Below, piece by piece: positions 50,988 through 59,180 of a DNA stretch of 64,000 nucleotides. This DNA is from Thermocrispum agreste DSM 44070. Its GTDB lineage: Bacteria; Actinomycetota; Actinomycetes; Mycobacteriales; Pseudonocardiaceae. The notes under the pieces are model-generated. The model had not been told where the DNA came from, did not search any database, and worked only from the letters and a program-made list of their open reading frames with translations. The stretch lies in assembly GCF_000427905.1 (NCBI RefSeq), contig NZ_KE386604.1, positions 1 to 64,000 on the forward strand, written 5' to 3'. The position numbers and the translations under genes were made by a program. How positions within the stretch are numbered: the stretch's first letter is position 1; every line of letters starts with the position of its first letter.

Positions 50988-51332
50988 GCGCCTGGGCTCC
51001 GGCGCGGTCCAGCATCGCCAAATTGGCGACGTCGTCCACGGCTTCTGCCTTTTGCGTGCCTGGCTGCGGTGCGCACCAGACCCCGCGTCGACGTCGCCTA
51101 CGGCGTTCAGTCCTTCGTGGCCAGCTCCCTGTCCGCTCGGGCATCGCTCGACCGGACGACAGGTCGTTGCCTCGACCGGCGGGGATCCCGTGCAAAAGGA
51201 GCTGCCCGTTGGGGTCCGTCCGTCACCCGTGAGATGCCTGACCGGTGAGTGATTTGGCGGTAATGCCGCTTCCGATGGTGCGGGCTGCGCTACGGTCAGG
51301 CAGGGAGAGAAGCATCCTGGGGGAGGACCGGG
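50988..51332. other. Intergenic region, no gene seen
   Basis: These 345 bp between co-oriented genes contain short open frames without ribosome sites or recognisable composition. GGGGGAGG at 51319-51326 is the ribosome site of the next gene. I see no repeat or terminator. Confidence 0.4.
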
Positions 51333-52124
51333 TTGGTTTCGGCGCGTTTGTCACTGCCAGCCGTCGATTTCCTGTTCGAAGACCTCGAGTTGGGGCGCCC
51401 GCCGCAGCCGTTCGACGTACCGTCGGTCGGCGAGACCATGGACGAACGCCAGCGTTTGCGGGAAGCCACCTACCGGGTGCTGGAACGCAGCGGTGTCGTC
51501 GACGCCGGGCGGGTGAACTCGCAGGTCGAGGACATGCTCGTGGTGCTGGCCCGGGCGCCTGTGGCGATCGCGCTGAGCGGGGATGTCGACGGCGCGCTTG
51601 TTCTGGCACGTGCGTGCACGGACGGCCAGGATGCCGTGGTCGCTCATCAGGAGGGCAATGCGATCGTCGTCCGTTCGGTGCGCCCGGCGGCGATCATCCC
51701 GGAGCTGTTGTCGATGCTGCCGGACATTCCGGCAGGCCAGGGCGCCGAAGAGCGCATGCCGATGGCCGGCTCGTCGGAGGAACCGCGTTACGGCCAGGAC
51801 GACGACGAGTTCGATCCGATGGCCATGGCCCGAGTGCGCCCGAGCCGAGCCAGCGAGGGCAGCGGTGTGCTGCGGCTGTTCGCGCGGCCGCGGTTGGGGT
51901 TCGGTGCCATCAACGCCCAGGTGCGGAAGTCCAGGCGGGGCGTGTCGCGCTGGGCGCAGGTGTGCCGGCTGACCTGGTGGGATTTCGACCAGGAGAACGG
52001 TTCCGGCCCTGGGCGCTGGTACACCACCATCGACGGCGATCCGCCGTACCTGACTTTGCATCCCGGCGACAGCCGCCGCATCGCCTCGTACCTGCAGCGG
52101 ACCCTGGCCGCGCATCTGGAGTGA
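51333..52124 (+). CDS. EspG-family ESX/type VII secretion-associated protein
   Basis: The 263-aa protein begins at TTG 51333, chosen because the strong GGGGGAGG lies 6 nt upstream. ARLSLPAVDFLFEDLELGRP at the start matches EspG-type proteins of actinobacteria. DMLVVLARAPVAIALSGDVD, NAIVVRSVRPAAIIPELLSM and SRRIASYLQRTLAAHL complete the fold. In mycobacteria EspG is a cytoplasmic chaperone for PE-PPE substrates. Here a small PE-like gene and a PPE-like gene follow within 3 kb, consistent with that role. Confidence 0.8.
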   Translation: MVSARLSLPAVDFLFEDLELGRPPQPFDVPSVGETMDERQRLREATYRVLERSGVVDAGRVNSQVEDMLVVLARAPVAIALSGDVDGALVLARACTDGQDAVVAHQEGNAIVVRSVRPAAIIPELLSMLPDIPAGQGAEERMPMAGSSEEPRYGQDDDEFDPMAMARVRPSRASEGSGVLRLFARPRLGFGAINAQVRKSRRGVSRWAQVCRLTWWDFDQENGSGPGRWYTTIDGDPPYLTLHPGDSRRIASYLQRTLAAHLE

Positions 52125-52367
52125 TTGGTGCGGAACGGGAGCTTCGTCTCGGCCGTCCAAGTCATCGAGCCGAAGGAGACGGCGGGTTCCACGCGTCCGG
52201 ATCCCGAAACGCGGTCAGGAGTCGGCAATGGGCAACGAATCGCGAAGACTCGATCTTGTGAGGGTCGACGGTGCGGGCGGGGTGAAAGCTCGTCCGAAGT
52301 GTCCATTTCTGCTGGTTGGGGCTGGTAGACTGGCCGCCGCACACCGAGCGTGAGGGGGGTTGTACGC
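52125..52367. other. Intergenic region with possible promoter
   Basis: No gene is seen in these 243 bp. TAGACT (52326-52331) may be a -10 element for the following operon. GAGGGGGG just before ATG 52368 is the ribosome site. Confidence 0.35.
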
Positions 52368-52793
52368 ATGGCTTTCGTCCCCACCGGGCCGGCCGTTTCC
52401 GCTGGCAGCCTCGAGGCTCTGTTCGGCTCTGCCGCACAGAACTCCGCGGCCATCAAGGGGGCAGAGGCGTTCCGCAACGCCGCCAAGGCCGGGAAGTTCG
52501 CCGTCGATCCCGACCAGGCAAAGGAGGCGTTGAACTACCTTCGTGTCGCAGGGGTAGACGTGCGTGAGGCGCTGCTGAGTGCCACGGAGCTCGCTCGCGA
52601 ACCCAAGATTGGCTCCAGCGATTTTGCGCACGCGGCGAGACAGGCCTATCTGGAGGGTGGTAGGTCGGCTGCCGAAGCTTTGGTGTCGACATTGAAAGTT
52701 CTGGAACTCTATCGCGAGGGAATCGACGCCGCCATGAAGAACTATCGGCGATTGGACGATGACGCTGCCGGCAGATTCCGTGGGAGCGACTGA
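52368..52793 (+). CDS. Small type VII secretion-associated helical protein (PE/WXG-like)
   Basis: The 141-aa protein starts at ATG 52368 with GAGGGGGG upstream. It is almost wholly helical (LEALFGSAAQNSAAIKGAEA, FAHAARQAYLEGGRSAAEAL, VLELYREGIDAAMKNYRRLD) with no signal peptide. The size and composition fit a PE-like or WXG-like partner. It lies directly upstream of a lipoprotein and a PPE-like protein and downstream of espG, as in ESX-type loci. Family assignment is by context. Confidence 0.65.
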   Translation: MAFVPTGPAVSAGSLEALFGSAAQNSAAIKGAEAFRNAAKAGKFAVDPDQAKEALNYLRVAGVDVREALLSATELAREPKIGSSDFAHAARQAYLEGGRSAAEALVSTLKVLELYREGIDAAMKNYRRLDDDAAGRFRGSD

Positions 52794-52795
52794 CA

Positions 52796-53401
52796 GTGCG
52801 CGGGCTGACCAACTTGCGACAGTTCGTTATCGGCAGTGTGGTGCTCTTGTCGCTGGCGGCGTGCGGCGAAGAAGCTGGTCGCGCTGTCTCGGCAAAGAAT
52901 GGAGATGTCGCGCCTCAGCCACCTTCGTCGGCTGAGGCTCCGCAGCAGCCGTCTCCGCCGGCGGCTGGCGAGCCGGAACAGAACGAGAGTCTGGAATCGA
53001 TCAACCCTTGCGGGCTGCTCTCGGAAAGTCAACTCGCCGAGTTGGCTGACAATCTGGATTTCGTATCCACCAGCGGCAAGAACTGTCGTTGGTCAAATAG
53101 AGAAGCGATGGGCGCGGACGACGACTTTTTCATGATGATCGTCCGTCTTCGTCCCGGTCAGTCGGTCGATGAATTGGACCTCATCACGACGGGATCCACC
53201 CAGACGGGCGAGGTCGATGGCCGGCCGGCGAAGATGATCGCCGCGGACGTGGTGGAAGGTCAATGCACGCTTGGTTTCGCTGCGGGCTCGGGGCGGGTGG
53301 ACATTTACATCTCATCGACGGCCGGCACGGAACGAGCTTGCGCGCTGGCTGATCGAGCCGCGGAGATGATCGAGCCGAAGCTGCCTGAGCCGGTTTCGTA
53401 G
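52796..53401 (+). CDS. DUF3558 lipoprotein
   Basis: The 201-aa protein starts at GTG 52796, 2 bp after the preceding gene. The signal peptide ends in the lipobox LSLAAC (Cys about 23), which is followed by a Pro/Ser/Gln linker (APQPPSSAEAPQQPSPPAAG). The DUF3558 domain shows SINPCGLLSESQLAELADNL, TSGKNCRWSNREAMGADDDF and MIAADVVEGQCTLGFAAGSG. Conserved cysteines (INPCGLL, GKNCRW, EGQCTL, ERACAL) can form disulfides. Such lipoproteins are common in ESX-like loci of Pseudonocardiales. It is anchored on the outer face of the membrane. The role is unknown. Confidence 0.87.
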   Translation: MRGLTNLRQFVIGSVVLLSLAACGEEAGRAVSAKNGDVAPQPPSSAEAPQQPSPPAAGEPEQNESLESINPCGLLSESQLAELADNLDFVSTSGKNCRWSNREAMGADDDFFMMIVRLRPGQSVDELDLITTGSTQTGEVDGRPAKMIAADVVEGQCTLGFAAGSGRVDIYISSTAGTERACALADRAAEMIEPKLPEPVS

Positions 53402-53416
53402 CGGAGGGGGAGTGTG

Positions 53417-55063
53417 ATGGTCAGTGACAGGCGGCGTGCTGAGCTGGAGCATCTGGCGTCGTTGCCGGAGGATCAGCAGGACGAGTGGCTGAAGGAGAAC
53501 GTTCCGCCGCATGAGCGGGAGCAGTTCATTCGGGACTTGCAGACGCTTGCTGCTGAAGAGGGTGGGTTTTTCGACGAGCTTTTGAACAGGATCGTCGGGT
53601 CGATCACCGCGGACAGGCGCGCGGACCGGTTGTCGCAGCAGGCGATCGCCGAAGCCAGCTCGGGTGATGTGGAGTACGTGCGGGTTCCCGGTGCGCCGAA
53701 TACCAATTATCTCGGTGTTCCGCACGAAGATTTGAAGAGATGGTCTGTTGACGACAACGAGCCTGGAGACGTTGGTCAGATTTCGAGCTCGTATTTCGAA
53801 ATCAGCAATGCCTACAAAGAGATGAACACCGCCGTCTCGCAGGCGGTCAAGATCCTGCGTGGTGCTTGGGAGGGGGATGCCGCGGACGCTGCTGCGTCGT
53901 ATGGGAGTCAGTTGGCGCAGTATGCGGATGTGTCGTCGCAGAACGCTCGGCTTGCGTCCGAGGTGGTTGCTGCGCAGGCGGATGCGTCGGAGACGTTCCG
54001 GAATGCGATGCCGGATCCGGTTCCGTTCTCGTGGGATGAGGAGATGAGGCGGGCTCGTTCGGCGAATGATCCGTTCGATTCGGTGTCGATTCTGCTGGGG
54101 GCTTTCGACAAGCAGAAGCGGAGTCAGGAGGCGCACGAGCAGGCGGCGCGGGTGGCGGCGAATTTCGACAATTCTACGTACACGACGGTGTCGAAGGCGC
54201 CGGTGTTTGCCGAGCCGCCGAAGTTCGACGGCAGTGGGAGCGCGGAGAGCAGTTCGAGCACCGGTGGTGGGGACAAGAACAAGGCCATCTCCTCGATCGG
54301 GACGAACCTGCCGCGGGTGAGCAGGCCGACGTCGCAGCCGACGGGTACGAGTAGCAGGACCAGCCGCAGTGGTGGGCGGATCGAGCCGCCGAAGACGGGC
54401 ACGAACAACCGCACCGGTGACAGCTCGGGCAGTTCGCGGGGTGGTGTCCGCCTGCCGGACGGGTCGCGGCGGTTGCCGGACGGCACCATCGTCAAGCCCG
54501 ATGGCACCCGGATCCTGCCGGACGGGACGAAGGTGTTGCCGGACGGCACCAGGGTGTTGCCCAATGGCCGGGTCATTCCGCCGGGCAACACCAGCACGTC
54601 CGGGTTCGACCCGGCGGGCACGGGTTCGCGGTCCGGGTCGCTTGCCGGGAGTTCGGCCTACGGGTCGACCGGTGTGGGCGGCGGTAGTGCCGGTGGTGGC
54701 GCCGGTGGTGTGGCCGGGTTCGGTCCGCTCGGCAGTGGCGCGGCCGGTGGTGCCGCTGGGGGAGCCCTCGGCGCCGGCAAGGGTGCTGGTGTGATCGGTC
54801 CCGGTTCACCCGGCGCGGCCGGTGCCGGTGCGGCGGCTGCCCGCGCTGGAGCCGGCGGGTTCGGCCCCCGCGGCATGGCCGGCATGATGGGCGGCGCCGC
54901 AGGCGCGCGTGGCCAGGGTGCCGAGGACAAAGAACACAAAGACCAGTACTACATCAAACAGGAGATGGACCCCGGCCTGAAAGTCGAATACGACGAACAC
55001 GGCGAAAAACTCATCGACGAAACCACCGGCATGACCGTCGTCCCATCAGTCATCGGCGAATAA
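53417..55063 (+). CDS. PPE/WXG-like type VII secretion substrate with Gly-rich tail
   Basis: From ATG 53417 (GTG 53414 adjacent; GGAGGGGG upstream) the protein has 548 aa. Residues about 110-225 form a long-helical region with a WxG turn (AVKILRGAWEGDAADAAASY, ARLASEVVAAQADASETFRN), the mark of WXG100/PPE-like proteins. Residues about 345-395 carry tandem LPDGT-type repeats (LPDGSRR, LPDGTIV, PDGTRIL, LPDGTKV, LPDGTRV). A Gly/Ala-rich region follows (GGSAGGGAGGVAGFGPLGSG), and the C-terminus is acidic (YYIKQEMDPGLKVEYDEHGE). There is no signal peptide. It is probably exported by the ESX pathway, with EspG as chaperone. Confidence 0.8.
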   Translation: MVSDRRRAELEHLASLPEDQQDEWLKENVPPHEREQFIRDLQTLAAEEGGFFDELLNRIVGSITADRRADRLSQQAIAEASSGDVEYVRVPGAPNTNYLGVPHEDLKRWSVDDNEPGDVGQISSSYFEISNAYKEMNTAVSQAVKILRGAWEGDAADAAASYGSQLAQYADVSSQNARLASEVVAAQADASETFRNAMPDPVPFSWDEEMRRARSANDPFDSVSILLGAFDKQKRSQEAHEQAARVAANFDNSTYTTVSKAPVFAEPPKFDGSGSAESSSSTGGGDKNKAISSIGTNLPRVSRPTSQPTGTSSRTSRSGGRIEPPKTGTNNRTGDSSGSSRGGVRLPDGSRRLPDGTIVKPDGTRILPDGTKVLPDGTRVLPNGRVIPPGNTSTSGFDPAGTGSRSGSLAGSSAYGSTGVGGGSAGGGAGGVAGFGPLGSGAAGGAAGGALGAGKGAGVIGPGSPGAAGAGAAAARAGAGGFGPRGMAGMMGGAAGARGQGAEDKEHKDQYYIKQEMDPGLKVEYDEHGEKLIDETTGMTVVPSVIGE

Positions 55064-55647
55064 CCCACCCCGCCTGCGGGCCCGAGCACGGTATCCGCCA
55101 TCAGCGCGTCCTGAGTGACGATGGTGGTCGGCTGGTCGCTGCTCGAGACGAGCGGCTTGCGGCTCGTCGTGTCGGCGAGGCTGGTTTGGCCTGTGTGTCC
55201 GAGACGAGACGGCGGGCCGTTGCCTACCGCTGTTTCGGGTGCAGATTCATCCACGATGGTGGGCGCGCCCCGGGTGCCGACCCCTGTCCAGCGTGCAGAT
55301 TCCACGCCTCAGCAGCGCCGGGTCGATCTACACCTTGGCCGTGCCCGCCGGTGGATTCGACTGCGGAGCGTGTGCTCGCAGCACGTCCAGCCCGTCGTGG
55401 CCGTCGGCGTGGAGGCCGCTCATGGCCTGCCGGGGGCACGGTCACTGACGGGGAAGCGACCGTCCTGATCGCAACGCGCTGATCGTCGCCGTCACCGCGG
55501 TGGGAGCACGGCCTGGGTCTGCGTCACCTGGGCACCCGCCGCTCGTGCTCGTCGAACAGGTCGGTCTGCGAAACGATCACGGTCGGGCAGGATCGGGGTG
55601 CTGGGTTGGCGTTGAGACCGGCACGGCTGCGTGCTGCCGATTGTGAT
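55064..55647. other. Convergent intergenic region, no gene seen
   Basis: These 584 bp separate the PPE-like gene from a convergent membrane-protein gene. Open frames exist on both strands, but composition and lack of ribosome sites argue against them. I see no repeat pairs or terminator. Confidence 0.4.
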
Positions 55648-56115
55648 TCACACAGTCAGCGAGACGATCAGCGCCGCCATGGCGCCCGTCGTGGCGACCG
55701 AGCGGACGTGATTCCACGCCACCCAGCGGCGGCGGTACTCCGCCCAGAACGATGCGCCATCGGGAGTGGCGGGGTCGGATTCGGCCAGCCGGTTGTTCAA
55801 CGGCACGTTGCATGCTGCGGTGACACCGAACGAGCCGACGAGATACAGCAAGCCGCCCGCCAGCCGCCAGGGAGACTCCGCTTGCCAGTCGACGACGGCA
55901 GCCACCGACAGGATCGCGCTGAGCAGTGTCGTTCCCATGAACGACAGCAGGAACAGTGGGTTGAGGATGTCCTCGTTGATCGCCCGCATCGCTGCGGCGC
56001 CGTGCTCCGGCGCCAGTCGGCCGAGCGACGTCATCACGAAACCGGAGAACGCGTAGAAGATACCGGCCATGAGTCCGCACCCCACGGCGGCGACGACGGT
56101 CAATGCGGTGATCAT
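55648..56115 (-). CDS. DUF1772-type (anthrone-oxygenase-like) membrane protein
   Basis: The 155-aa protein starts at ATG 56115 and has four TM helices. ITALTVVAAVGCGLMAGIFY followed by AFSGFVMTSLGRLAP is the DUF1772 N-terminus. FLLSFMGTTLLSAILSVAAV and LAGGLLYLVGSFGVTAACNV continue, with NVPLNNRLA, the conserved N-P-L-N-x-x-L element, and WVAWNHVRSVATTGAMAAL. Some members oxidise anthrones, but most are of unknown function. The gene stands alone. Confidence 0.82.
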   Translation of the reverse strand: MITALTVVAAVGCGLMAGIFYAFSGFVMTSLGRLAPEHGAAAMRAINEDILNPLFLLSFMGTTLLSAILSVAAVVDWQAESPWRLAGGLLYLVGSFGVTAACNVPLNNRLAESDPATPDGASFWAEYRRRWVAWNHVRSVATTGAMAALIVSLTV

Positions 56116-56244
56116 GACCGCATCATCCCGTGACGGGACGTTCCTCCGCTACGAGAAGCTTGAGACGAATTCTGGCGTGCGGGACTCGCTCGGACGCGGC
56201 GCGGGGAGCCTCGAAACGGGCTCGGGCAGGGTACAGCCCTCAGC

Positions 56245-56371
56245 GCCTTGGTGAACGGCGGGGCTGAGGAGCGGTGTTTGGAGTCGCGGGCGGGTCGGTG
56301 GACGTGCATCTGTCAGGGCTTTGGTGAACGGCGGGGCTGAGAAGCCGTGTTTGGAGTCGCGGACGGCTCGG
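56245..56371. repeat. Tandem pair of 54-bp imperfect repeats in the 56116-56570 intergenic region
   Basis: A 54-bp block at 56245-56298 (core TTGGTGAACGGCGGGGCTGA) recurs at 56318-56371, 73 bp later, with six differences. CTCGGGCAGGG-T/C-ACAG at 56221-56236 also recurs at 56367-56382, so the repeated unit is larger than 54 bp. No gene is visible in the rest of 56116-56570. Confidence 0.7.
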
Positions 56372-56570
56372 GCAGGGCACAGTGCTCCGTGCCGCGGTTG
56401 ACGGCGCGGCCAAGGAACGGTGCGCGGAGTACGCGCAACGGGGCTCGGCCGAGACACAGCGTGTGGAACTTCAGGACACTCCCCGACCAAGGCGCATGGC
56501 GCCACGGGAGATTGCTCGACGTGTGGAGCCACGGAAGGAAGTACGCAGGACCCCGAGAGGCGTCCTGTCT

Positions 56571-56646
56571 TGGAGCGGACGACGGGACTCGAACCCGCGA
56601 CCCTCACCTTGGCAAGGTGATGCGCTACCAACTGCGCTACGTCCGC
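56571..56646 (-). tRNA. tRNA-Gly (anticodon GCC)
   Basis: On the minus strand the acceptor stem GCGGACG pairs with CGTCCGC, with discriminator T and an encoded CCA. The anticodon arm TCACC-TTGCCAA-GGTGA gives anticodon GCC, and the T-arm contains GGTTCGAGTCC. The total length of 76 nt includes CCA. Confidence 0.95.
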
Positions 56647-56672
56647 AAGCGACGACCGAAGTTTATACCGCT

Positions 56673-56760
56673 CGCTCAGCGCGCCGTGCAGGGGACCACC
56701 GATCGGACAGCTTTTGATGTGTCGCCCGTGACCGCTCAGCGCGCCGTGCAGGGGACCACC
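56673..56760. repeat. Perfect 28-bp direct repeat with 32-bp spacing next to tRNA-Gly
   Basis: CGCTCAGCGCGCC..GGGGACCACC (28 bp) occurs at 56673-56700 and again, without mismatch, at 56733-56760, separated by 32 bp of unrelated sequence. It differs from the CRISPR repeats of the window, has no I-E hairpin, and there are only two copies. The rest of 56647-56946 shows no gene. Confidence 0.75.
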
Positions 56761-56946
56761 ACTTCACCAGCCACACTGACCGCTGGTCGCGCCGTACCGG
56801 CCGCTCGCCTGGCGAATCGGCGCCTGTGGCGCAAAATCGTCACTCTCCGTCGTTCTCCCGGTCACACTGACACCCGATCCGCAGGCGTACGACGTAGCCC
56901 GAACGGGGCTGCCGATCACGGTATCGGCGAGGAGGGACCTGGCCGG

Positions 56947-58575
56947 ATGACGCACGAGACGGATGAGCAGGACTTGCTCACACGTCTGCGAAGCGGGCAG
57001 GACGAAGCATTCGGCGAGCTGTTCGAGCGGCACGCCCCTGCGGTGCGTCGGCTGGCCTGCAGCCTGGCGAACGACCCTGCCGAAGCCGACGACATCACGG
57101 CCGAGACCTTCTTCCGTGTTCTCCGCGCCATCAAGCGCGGCAACGGACCCCACGACAACATCCGCGGCTACCTGCTCACGGTGGCCCGCCGGGTGGCCTG
57201 GGAGTGGCGCGGCGCCTCGCACGACGTCCCGGTCAGCGACGACGAGCTGACCAGCCGCGCCGGGGCGACCGAGTCGGCCTGCGCGCGGTCGGCCGAGTAC
57301 GCGCTCATCACCCGCGCGTTCGTCAGCCTCCCCGAACGATGGCGCACCGTGTTGTGGCGTACCGAGGTGGAGGGTGCGCAGCCGGCCAAGGTCGCGCCGC
57401 ACTTCGGCTTGACCCCGAACGCGACCGCCGCCCTGGCCCGCCGGGCCAGGCAAGGCCTGCGTGCCGCCTATCTGCAGGCTCACCTGAGCACCTACCAGGG
57501 CAACGCGAGCTGTCGCTCGGTGCTGGACAAGCTCGGCAGCTACACCGCCGGAGCCGTCACGCCCGCGGAGGCGGCGCGGATCGCGGCGCATCTCGGCAAC
57601 TGCGCGGCGTGCCGTTCCACGCACGCAGAGCTGCGCGATGTCTGCCACTCGCTCCGCGCGCACGCCGGGGTCATCGCGTTGGCGCTGCCGTCCCTGGCCG
57701 GTGCCGGAGCCTTGGCCGCCGGGTCGGCCGAGTCCGGGACGGCGGTTGCCACCGGGACAACCGCGACATCCGGGACAACGGTTGCCACCGAGGCAACGGC
57801 GACGTCCGGGACAACGGCGTCCGGGACGGCAGCGGTAGCCGGCAAGCTCACCGCGCTCAAGAGCGTCTTCGCCAGCGCCAAACTCAAAGTCGGCGTCGCC
57901 GTGGCCTCCACGGCCGTGGTCGGCGTGCTCGGCTGGAGCGCGGGCGCGATGCTCAACGGCGAAGCCGTGAACGTGCTGGGCCTGCACGGCCAGCAGGGCT
58001 ACGACCGCCACGACCCGACGGTGGAGCGCGGCCACGGCGAGGGAACGTCGTCGCCATCCGGTCAACTGCTCAAGCGCTCCCCGGCCAAGACCATCGATAC
58101 GCAGCGCCAGGAGCAGGACAGCGACACCCAGCGCCTCGACAGCGTCAAACCGAACAGGTCGGACTCCGGCACGGCGGACCACCTGTCCGGGACGGTCCTG
58201 GCCGAAGTTCCGCCGACCACGCCGTCCTCCCCGGACACCGTTCCCGACCTGCCCTCGCCGAAGGCGAAGAACACCACGGTCGTCGAGGGCGCACGCGAGC
58301 GGCACCTGCCGGGCTCGCCGCCGGACAGCCAGCCCGAGGAGACGGTCAACAGGCCGGCATTGGCGCCGGAGGAGCCGCCTCAGTCCTCGTACGAGGACGT
58401 GGCCCACGACTGCGTCGACGACTTCGAGTACTACGAGTTCTACAACGACGTCGCACACCGGACCGAGATGTACGAGTACTCGTACATGCGTGGTGTGGGT
58501 TACGAGCGCACCACCTACATCTACGACGACGGGCAGGAATACTCGTCCACCTACTACTGGCACGACGACTGCTGA
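56947..58575 (+). CDS. ECF sigma factor fused to anti-sigma-like zinc finger, TM helix and extracellular Tyr-rich tail
   Basis: The 542-aa protein starts at ATG 56947. Sigma region 2 is at residues about 10-85 (DEAFGELFERHAPAVRRLAC, PAEADDITAETFFRVLRAIK, YLLTVARRVAWEWRG). Region 4 is at about 120-180 (FVSLPERWRTVLWRTEVEGA, VAPHFGLTPNATAALARRAR). Residues 205-225 carry the anti-sigma zinc site H-x3-C-x2-C (AAHLGNCAACRS). A Thr/Gly/Ala linker leads to a TM helix near 311-336 (VAVASTAVVGVLGWSAGAML). The outside part is charged and disordered, ending in a Tyr/Asp-rich tail (DFEYYEFYNDVAHRTEMYEY). The fusion suggests a membrane-tethered sigma factor controlled by an extracellular signal and proteolysis. 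Confidence 0.88.
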   Translation: MTHETDEQDLLTRLRSGQDEAFGELFERHAPAVRRLACSLANDPAEADDITAETFFRVLRAIKRGNGPHDNIRGYLLTVARRVAWEWRGASHDVPVSDDELTSRAGATESACARSAEYALITRAFVSLPERWRTVLWRTEVEGAQPAKVAPHFGLTPNATAALARRARQGLRAAYLQAHLSTYQGNASCRSVLDKLGSYTAGAVTPAEAARIAAHLGNCAACRSTHAELRDVCHSLRAHAGVIALALPSLAGAGALAAGSAESGTAVATGTTATSGTTVATEATATSGTTASGTAAVAGKLTALKSVFASAKLKVGVAVASTAVVGVLGWSAGAMLNGEAVNVLGLHGQQGYDRHDPTVERGHGEGTSSPSGQLLKRSPAKTIDTQRQEQDSDTQRLDSVKPNRSDSGTADHLSGTVLAEVPPTTPSSPDTVPDLPSPKAKNTTVVEGARERHLPGSPPDSQPEETVNRPALAPEEPPQSSYEDVAHDCVDDFEYYEFYNDVAHRTEMYEYSYMRGVGYERTTYIYDDGQEYSSTYYWHDDC

Positions 58576-58724
58576 CCCGCCCGGGGCACCACGAGCAGCT
58601 GACGCACGTCCCCGGGTCGTGATCACGCTGAGCGACCATCGAAGCTGCCCGAATTGACGTCTCCGGATGGGCACCGACTACGCCACAATGGGTGCGCAGG
58701 AACGGCGATCCGAGAGGAGACGGA

Positions 58725-59165
58725 ATGGCCGAGCAGTCGGTCATCGCAGCCGACGGCCGGAAATGGACTCTGCGCAGTCAGCTGGAATGGCGCGCCCCCG
58801 CCACCGCAGAAGACTTCGAGCACGACGTCACCGGTGGCCAGGTCTCCGCGGCGATCATGATCTCCCTGGTCGTGATCTTCGCCGCCGTTCTGTTCCTGTG
58901 GATGCCGGACGCGGTGGTCGTGCCGAGCTGGGTGGTGCTCCTGCTGGCCCTGATCATCCTCTTCTTCCCGACGCGCTGGGCGCTGCGCCGGCCGTGGCGG
59001 GTCGTCGCGGAGACCGTCGAGAATGACGAGGACGCCGAACCCGAGCGCTGGGTCGGCACCGTCCGGGGCGTGTTCAAGGTGCAGGGCGAGCTCAAGCGGA
59101 TCAAGACCGCGATCGAGGAGCACTCCATGCCGGACATCAACGGACCGCTCCGGCCGGTCGAGTAG
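58725..59165 (+). CDS. Small membrane protein, function unknown
   Basis: The 146-aa protein starts at ATG 58725 after AGAGGAGA. Two adjacent TM helices (QVSAAIMISLVVIFAAVLFL, SWVVLLLALIILFFPTRWAL) lie between a polar N-terminus (IAADGRKWTLRSQLEWRAPA) and a C-terminal cytoplasmic part (GVFKVQGELKRIKTAIEEHS). I do not recognise the family; similar small proteins occur next to DNA glycosylase genes in actinobacteria. It is 15 bp upstream of the glycosylase gene, so the two are probably co-transcribed. Confidence 0.72.
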   Translation: MAEQSVIAADGRKWTLRSQLEWRAPATAEDFEHDVTGGQVSAAIMISLVVIFAAVLFLWMPDAVVVPSWVVLLLALIILFFPTRWALRRPWRVVAETVENDEDAEPERWVGTVRGVFKVQGELKRIKTAIEEHSMPDINGPLRPVE

Positions 59166-59180
59166 GCACCAGGAGGCGCC

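Noticed and set aside
48407-51076. 889-aa antisense frame opposite the DUF1023 cluster
   Set aside because: Composition of a reverse-complement shadow; sense-strand genes have ribosome sites and catalytic motifs.
53312-54136. 274-aa antisense frame opposite the lipoprotein and PPE-like genes
   Set aside because: Arg/Ile/Leu-rich mirror translation without start context; the sense genes are well supported.
56673-56760. Second CRISPR locus
   Set aside because: Only two repeats, no hairpin, no leader and no sequence relation to the I-E repeats; reported as a direct repeat instead.
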